Assembly (NCBI GenBank): GCA_905215795.1
Contig: CAJMRV010000068.1
Coordinates: forward strand, 1-8,822
Direction of reading: 5' to 3'
Length of the DNA: 8,822 bases
Origin: an uncultured bacterium
Lineage (GTDB): Bacteria > Pseudomonadota > Gammaproteobacteria > Burkholderiales > Burkholderiaceae_F
Below are positions 5,121 through 8,822 of the stretch, piece by piece. The position numbers and the translations under genes were made by a program. Below the pieces are notes generated by a model. The model did no database searches and was not told where the DNA came from. It worked only from the letters and a program-made list of their open reading frames with translations. How positions within the stretch are numbered: position 1 is the stretch's first letter; the number at the start of each line of letters is the position of its first letter.

Positions 5121-5136
5121 TCCTGAACACTCAGGA
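5121..5136. promoter_or_regulatory. perfect dyad TCCTGA-ACAC-TCAGGA before the cytochrome gene
   Basis: The arms are 6 bp with a 4-base spacer, 42 bp upstream of the start codon. The dyad follows directly on TTGACC (5115-5120). It could be an operator or a small leader hairpin in the cytochrome mRNA; I do not recognise a regulator for it. Confidence 0.35.
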
Positions 5137-5178
5137 CACGGCTGAGATGGGACTCCCGATATAAAAAAAGGCTCCGAA

Positions 5179-5742
5179 ATGCAAAAAAACAGTAACTGGC
5201 TGATCGCCGGCATCCTCTTCGTGGGTGCCGTTATCGGTATCCTCTTCGTCGCTGTCTTCACCAGCGTCATCCACTGGGCCGGCACGAATGAATTCTGCGG
5301 CACCTTCTGCCACGACATGACCCGTGTCTACGCCGCCTACCACCGTGGTTCCCACGGCCGTTCGCCCTCCGGCATGACCGCCGGCTGCTCCGACTGCCAC
5401 CTCAAGTACCACTCCAACGAACACATCGGCCCCGTCGACTACTCCCTGATGCTCGTCGACAAGTGCATCTCCGCCTCGAGCTCCGCCTGGGGCTGGGTCC
5501 GCGGCACGATGAACACGGATGAAAAGCAGATCACGATCGCTCCGGAACTCTCCAAGAAGGTCCACGAGCACATGATCAAGCAGGACTTCTCGACCTGCCG
5601 CGGCTGCCACGACTTCTCCAAGATGTACGATCCCAAGAAGCCGTTCGTCGCCCAGATCCACAAGAACATGACCCCGGGCAAGAAGGTCGACTGCCTCGCC
5701 TGCCACCCGAATGTCGGTCACGTCTACCAGCCGGGCAAGTAA
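5179..5742 (+). CDS. NapC/NirT/NrfH-family tetraheme cytochrome c
   Basis: This membrane-anchored quinol dehydrogenase passes electrons from menaquinol/ubiquinol to periplasmic reductases (nitrate, nitrite, TMAO/DMSO, fumarate and others in this family). It has 187 residues with one uncleaved N-terminal membrane anchor (about 8-31) and a periplasmic haem domain. Four haem sites are seen: C40-GTF-C44-H45, which is CX3CH rather than CXXCH, then CSDCH (70-74), CRGCH (140-144) and CLACH (172-176). M47 and several His (H55, H59, H78, H82, H129, H131, H161, H181) are candidate axial ligands; C96 is an extra non-haem cysteine. AAAAGG at about 5167-5171, 7 nt before the ATG, serves as ribosome binding site. 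The gene is alone: its own FNR-like upstream box, its own terminator, and no catalytic subunit beside it. Length and single anchor resemble NapC/NirT/NrfH more than the longer TorC; the exact partner cannot be told. Confidence 0.93.
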   Translation: MQKNSNWLIAGILFVGAVIGILFVAVFTSVIHWAGTNEFCGTFCHDMTRVYAAYHRGSHGRSPSGMTAGCSDCHLKYHSNEHIGPVDYSLMLVDKCISASSSAWGWVRGTMNTDEKQITIAPELSKKVHEHMIKQDFSTCRGCHDFSKMYDPKKPFVAQIHKNMTPGKKVDCLACHPNVGHVYQPGK

Positions 5743-5774
5743 TGGCTCTCTAGCCTCCCGGTCCTAAGGACGCC

Positions 5775-5811
5775 AAACCCGCCGTGATGGTTCTCGCCAC
5801 GGCGGGTTTTT
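5775..5811 (+). terminator. intrinsic terminator of the cytochrome gene
   Basis: AAACCCGCCGTG (5775-5786) pairs perfectly with CACGGCGGGTTT (5798-5809) around an 11-base loop, and the T-run continues to 5811. It lies 32 bp after the cytochrome stop codon and makes that gene a single transcription unit. Confidence 0.92.
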
Positions 5812-5823
5812 GCTATCCTGATT

Positions 5824-5852
5824 CCGACGGTGCTTCGATATTCAACTAAAAT
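5824..5852 (+). promoter_or_regulatory. candidate promoter for pepN
   Basis: TAAAAT (5847-5852) matches the -10 consensus at 5 of 6. At 17 bp upstream, CCGACG (5824-5829) keeps only the central GAC of the -35 consensus. It follows the cytochrome terminator and would give a leader of about 95 nt, so pepN-fbp is likely transcribed from here, but the -35 is weak. Confidence 0.35.
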
Positions 5853-5952
5853 CTAAGCATCCACACGAGTCCGGCCCCACCGGCGCCCCCTTTGTTCCGA
5901 CGACGCGTCCGGGCCTGCGGGACCGCTCCCACCCATTCAAACGAGAAGTTTC

Positions 5953-8673
5953 ATGGCCACCACCGTATACCGAAAAGACTATCGTGCCCCCTCGCACTGG
6001 GTCGACACCGTCAAGCTCGAATTCGACCTCGATCCGGAATCCACCGGCGTGACGAGCACGATGCACGTGCGCCCGAACCAGGAGCTCGAGAACCCCGACT
6101 ACGACCTCGTCCTCGACGGCGAGGACCTCACGCTCGTGTCCGTGTCGATCGACGACACGCCGCTGCCCGAGGCGGACTACGTGCTCGAAAAGGACAAGCT
6201 CGTCCTCAAGAACATCACCACCGAGTGCGACGTCAGGATCGTCAACCGCTTCAGCCCCGCCGCCAACTCCAAGCTCTCCGGGATCTACGTCTCCGGCGAG
6301 AACCTCATGAGCCAGTGCGAAAGCGAGGGCTTCCGCCGCATCACCTACTTCCCGGACCGCCCGGACGTGCTCGCGCGCTACACCGTCGTGATCCGCGCCG
6401 AGAAGGAGCGCTACCCGGTGCTCCTCTCCAACGGCAACCCGGGCCCCGCCGAGGACCTCGGCGACGGCCGCCATGAAATCGTCTGGTCGGACCCCTATCC
6501 CAAGCCCTCCTATCTGTTCGCCCTCGTGGCGGGCCGCCTCGAATGCGAGCGCGAGCTCTTCGAACTCAAGGACGGCCGCAAGGTCACGCTCGAAGTCTGG
6601 GTGGAGCCCCGCGACATCGACAAGACCCACCACACCATGGAGAGCCTCAAGAAGGCGATCCGCTGGGACGAGGAGCGCTTCGGGCTCGAGCTCGACCTCG
6701 ACGGCTTCCGCATCGTCGCCACGCAGGACTTCAACTTCGGCGCCATGGAGAACAAGGGCCTCAACATCTTCAACGCCCGCTACGTGCTCGCCAACCCGAA
6801 GGTCGCCACCGACCGCGACTACTTCAACATCGAGAGCGTCGTCGGCCATGAGTACTTCCACAACTGGACGGGCGACCGCGTCACGCTGCGCGACTGGTTC
6901 CAGCTCACGCTCAAGGAGGGCCTCACGGTCTTCCGCGACCAGGAGTTCTCCTCGGACATGCTCGGCGAGGCGACGGCCCGCGCCGTCGAACGCATCCGCA
7001 ACGTCATCGTCATGAGGAACGCCCAGTTCCGCGAGGACGGCGGCCCGATGGCCCACCCGATCCGTCCGGAGAGCTACCAGCAGGTCGACAACTTCTACAC
7101 GGTGACCGTCTACGAGAAGGGCGCCGAGGTGATCCGCATGCTCCACACGATGCTCGGCGAGGAGACCTTCCGCCGCGGCTTCGACCTCTACATCGAGAAG
7201 AACGACGGCAAGGCCGTCACCTGCGAGGACTTCCTCGCGGCGATGGAGGAGGCCTCCGGACGCGACCTCGAGCAGTTCCGCCTCTGGTACTCGCAGGCCG
7301 GCACGCCGCGCGTGACCGTCACCCCGCTCTGGAACGACCAGAAGAAGCAGCTCGTCCTCACGGTCACCCAGAACACGCCCGCCACGCCGGGCCAGCCCGT
7401 GAAGCGTCCGTTCCTCATGCCGTTCCCGATCGCCTTCATCGATCCGCTCGACGGCGCCGAGGTGCCCGTGAAGCTCGCCTCCGAAACGGAGACGCCCGAG
7501 CCGGGGATCCGCCACTTCGAACTCTCCCAGGCCCAGCATGTCTGGGTCTTCGACGGCCTCGCCCGCGAACCGGTGCTGAGCCTCAACGCAGGCTTCGCCG
7601 CCCCGGTGATCATGGAGTACAACGTCTCCGAGACGCCCGAGGAGGGCCAGCCCGGCCCCACGAAGAAGGAACGCTTCCTCTCCGTGCTCTCGCTCTTCGC
7701 GAAGGACCCCTTCGTGCGTTGGGACTCGATCAACCGCCTGATGCTCCACGCGGCCCACGAGCTCATCGCGAGGAAGCCCCACGAGGAGGACAGGAACAAC
7801 CCTATCAACCGCACCCTCGTGCAGGTCTTCGAGACGCTGATCAACGACCCGGACGTGGCACCCGCCTACAAGGCGATCTGCATGACGCTCCCCACGGAGA
7901 ACGCCATCGCCGAGACGCTCCCGCTCATCGATCCGGTCGCCGTGCGCCGCGCCCGCGACAAGATCCGCTTCGAGCTGGGCACCCGCTACGCCAAGACGCT
8001 CAACGAGCTCGTCGACGCCAACCGCACCGAGGGCGAGTACTCGCCCGACCCGGTGAGCGCCGGCCGCCGCTCCCTCGTGGAGGCGTGCCTGGACTACCTG
8101 ACGGCGGCCAACGACAAGCACGGTCTGCTCACCCTGAGGGAGCTCGCCGAGAAGAGCAACAACCTCACGGACCGCCTGATCGGCCTCACCTACATCAACC
8201 GCACCCGCATCCAGCCCAAGAACGAACTGGTCCGCGCCGCGCTCGAGGAGTGGTTCAACGAGCCGCTCCTGATGAACAAGTGGTACAGTATCGTCGCTTC
8301 GGCGCCGAGCTTCCCCGGCGACACCCCCGTCGTGGAGCGCGTCAACGAGCTGATGCACTGCGGAGTCTTCACCATGAATAACCCCAACCCGGTGCTCGCG
8401 CTCCTCGGGACGTTCTTCCTCAACAACCCGGCCGAGTTCCACGGCTCCAACGGCTACGGCTACTCGCTGTGGTGCACCTCCGTGGTCGAACTCGACAAGC
8501 TCAACCCGCACACCTCGGCCCGCATGGCCCGCGCCCTCGAGAACTGGCGCCGCTACGCCCCCGAGTACGCCAGGCAGATGTACGCCGCGCTCTCCTATCT
8601 GCACGACAAGCGCGACGAACTCTCCACCGGCGTCAATGAAATCGTCGAAAAAGCCTTGAACAATCCCCTTTAA
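5953..8673 (+). CDS. pepN: aminopeptidase N (alanyl aminopeptidase, M1 family)
   Basis: This cytosolic zinc aminopeptidase removes N-terminal residues from peptides in the last stage of protein turnover. It has 906 residues against 870 in E. coli PepN, and the similarity runs along the full length. Key residues seen: exopeptidase motif GAMEN (263-267), zinc site H299-E-Y-F-H303 with the third ligand E322 (HEXXH-X18-E), and the catalytic tyrosine in VYEKGAEV (Y387). The residue before GAMEN is F262, where E. coli has the S1-pocket cushion M260. Extra length comes partly from insertions after FSSD (about 336) and near 560-570. A modest Shine-Dalgarno (GAGAAG, 5943-5948) lies 4 nt from the ATG, and the N-terminal sequence (YRKDYRAPSHWV) aligns with E. 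coli, supporting the start. The next gene follows 18 bp later. Confidence 0.97.
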   Translation: MATTVYRKDYRAPSHWVDTVKLEFDLDPESTGVTSTMHVRPNQELENPDYDLVLDGEDLTLVSVSIDDTPLPEADYVLEKDKLVLKNITTECDVRIVNRFSPAANSKLSGIYVSGENLMSQCESEGFRRITYFPDRPDVLARYTVVIRAEKERYPVLLSNGNPGPAEDLGDGRHEIVWSDPYPKPSYLFALVAGRLECERELFELKDGRKVTLEVWVEPRDIDKTHHTMESLKKAIRWDEERFGLELDLDGFRIVATQDFNFGAMENKGLNIFNARYVLANPKVATDRDYFNIESVVGHEYFHNWTGDRVTLRDWFQLTLKEGLTVFRDQEFSSDMLGEATARAVERIRNVIVMRNAQFREDGGPMAHPIRPESYQQVDNFYTVTVYEKGAEVIRMLHTMLGEETFRRGFDLYIEKNDGKAVTCEDFLAAMEEASGRDLEQFRLWYSQAGTPRVTVTPLWNDQKKQLVLTVTQNTPATPGQPVKRPFLMPFPIAFIDPLDGAEVPVKLASETETPEPGIRHFELSQAQHVWVFDGLAREPVLSLNAGFAAPVIMEYNVSETPEEGQPGPTKKERFLSVLSLFAKDPFVRWDSINRLMLHAAHELIARKPHEEDRNNPINRTLVQVFETLINDPDVAPAYKAICMTLPTENAIAETLPLIDPVAVRRARDKIRFELGTRYAKTLNELVDANRTEGEYSPDPVSAGRRSLVEACLDYLTAANDKHGLLTLRELAEKSNNLTDRLIGLTYINRTRIQPKNELVRAALEEWFNEPLLMNKWYSIVASAPSFPGDTPVVERVNELMHCGVFTMNNPNPVLALLGTFFLNNPAEFHGSNGYGYSLWCTSVVELDKLNPHTSARMARALENWRRYAPEYARQMYAALSYLHDKRDELSTGVNEIVEKALNNPL

Positions 8674-8691
8674 CCGAAGGAACCCTTGAAC

Positions 8692-8822
8692 ATGTCCACG
8701 TTAACCCTCCATCACTACCTCGAACGCGAGGAACGTCTTCACGAGATGGATCCGAAGCTCGCCCCGGTGCTCCTGAGCATCGCCGACGCCATCGCAATGG
8801 ATAGCGTGAAGCTGAATCAGGA
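8692..8822 (+). CDS. fbp: probable fructose-1,6-bisphosphatase class 1, 5' part (runs out of window)
   Basis: The first 43 residues are visible, starting MSTLTLHHYLERE and running to the window edge without a stop. GAAGGA at 8676-8681, 10 nt upstream, is the ribosome binding site. The pattern, a short basic/acidic start, a T-L-x-x-Y-L helix, then a helix with LLSIADAIAMDSVKLNQ, resembles the N-terminus of class 1 FBPase, which hydrolyses fructose-1,6-bisphosphate in gluconeogenesis. From memory, fbp next to pepN is a recurring gene order in Betaproteobacteria. Catalytic and metal-binding motifs lie downstream and cannot be checked, so the name rests on weak N-terminal resemblance plus context. 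The 18-bp gap implies co-transcription with pepN. Confidence 0.6.
   Translation, partial: MSTLTLHHYLEREERLHEMDPKLAPVLLSIADAIAMDSVKLNQ

Larger units (their letters stand above)
4915..5178. other. intergenic region between modE and the cytochrome gene
   Basis: The gap is 264 bp with no plausible coding sequence. Its first part holds a weak inverted repeat, CCCTTG (4923-4928) with CAAGGG (4957-4962), with a 28-base loop and no T-run, so modE has no convincing terminator. The rest holds an FNR-like dyad (4977-4990), the -10-like hexamers TTAACT (5014-5019) and TATCAT (5023-5028), a T6 run at 5101-5106 without a stem, and a second dyad at 5121-5136. The octamer TTGACCTC occurs twice, at 4977 and 5115. 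Confidence 0.5.

Noticed and set aside
5160..5165. TATAAA just before the cytochrome start as a -10 box
   Set aside because: It would put the transcript start within the ribosome binding site, about 7 nt before the ATG. The A-rich run is better explained as part of the Shine-Dalgarno region.
5842..8604. A 920-codon open frame on the - strand opposite pepN
   Set aside because: It is an antisense shadow produced by strong G/C third-position bias in pepN. Its translation is low-complexity Val/Glu/Leu/Arg/Gly-rich with no domain, and the + strand encodes a full-length M1 aminopeptidase with all motifs.
1..8822. Mobile elements, CRISPR arrays, tRNA/rRNA genes, phage or defence genes
   Set aside because: No spaced direct repeats, transposase or integrase motifs, cloverleaf-like stretches or toxin/defence-type proteins were seen. 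The window reads as ordinary chromosomal genes.

Overview
The window is GC-rich and the codon third positions are strongly G/C, as in a high-GC Proteobacterium. Three things point to Burkholderiales: a ModE-regulated molybdate system, a NapC/NirT-type tetraheme quinol cytochrome, and a pepN gene directly followed by what looks like fbp. A gut Sutterellaceae-like anaerobe or microaerophile is my best guess. This rests on protein resemblance and gene order only; no search was run.

Layout. (1) 1-579 (+): 3' part of purB (purine synthesis). (2) 639-980 (+): small uncharacterised lipoprotein. (3) About 1014-1054: strong bidirectional terminator separating convergent transcription. (4) 3636-1079 (-): operon modA-modB-modC, a complete molybdate ABC importer. 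(5) 3637-4140: unusually long (about 500 bp) divergent intergenic region. It holds several inverted repeats, a ModE-type operator and overlapping candidate divergent promoters. (6) 4141-4914 (+): modE, the molybdate-sensing regulator. (7) 4915-5178: regulatory gap with an FNR-like dyad. (8) 5179-5742 (+): membrane-anchored tetraheme cytochrome c with one CX3CH haem site, then a clear terminator. (9) 5953-8673 (+): pepN, alanyl aminopeptidase. (10) 8692-8822 (+): start of a gene that is probably fbp, apparently co-transcribed with pepN.

How the parts work together. ModABC imports molybdate and ModE senses it. One ModE-type operator sits between modE and modA, overlapping possible -10 boxes in both directions, so ModE may repress itself and the importer from a single site. 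If modA is transcribed from there, its mRNA has a leader of roughly 440 nt with three strong stem-loops, a candidate for RNA-level control. The neighbouring quinol cytochrome is the kind of electron donor that feeds periplasmic reductases, many of them molybdoenzymes. That makes a link between molybdate supply and anaerobic respiration plausible, but no reductase is encoded here. purB, pepN and fbp are ordinary housekeeping genes.

I saw no tRNA, rRNA, CRISPR array, insertion sequence or prophage gene. The most interesting parts are the modA leader with the shared ModE operator, and the unpartnered cytochrome with its atypical first haem motif.
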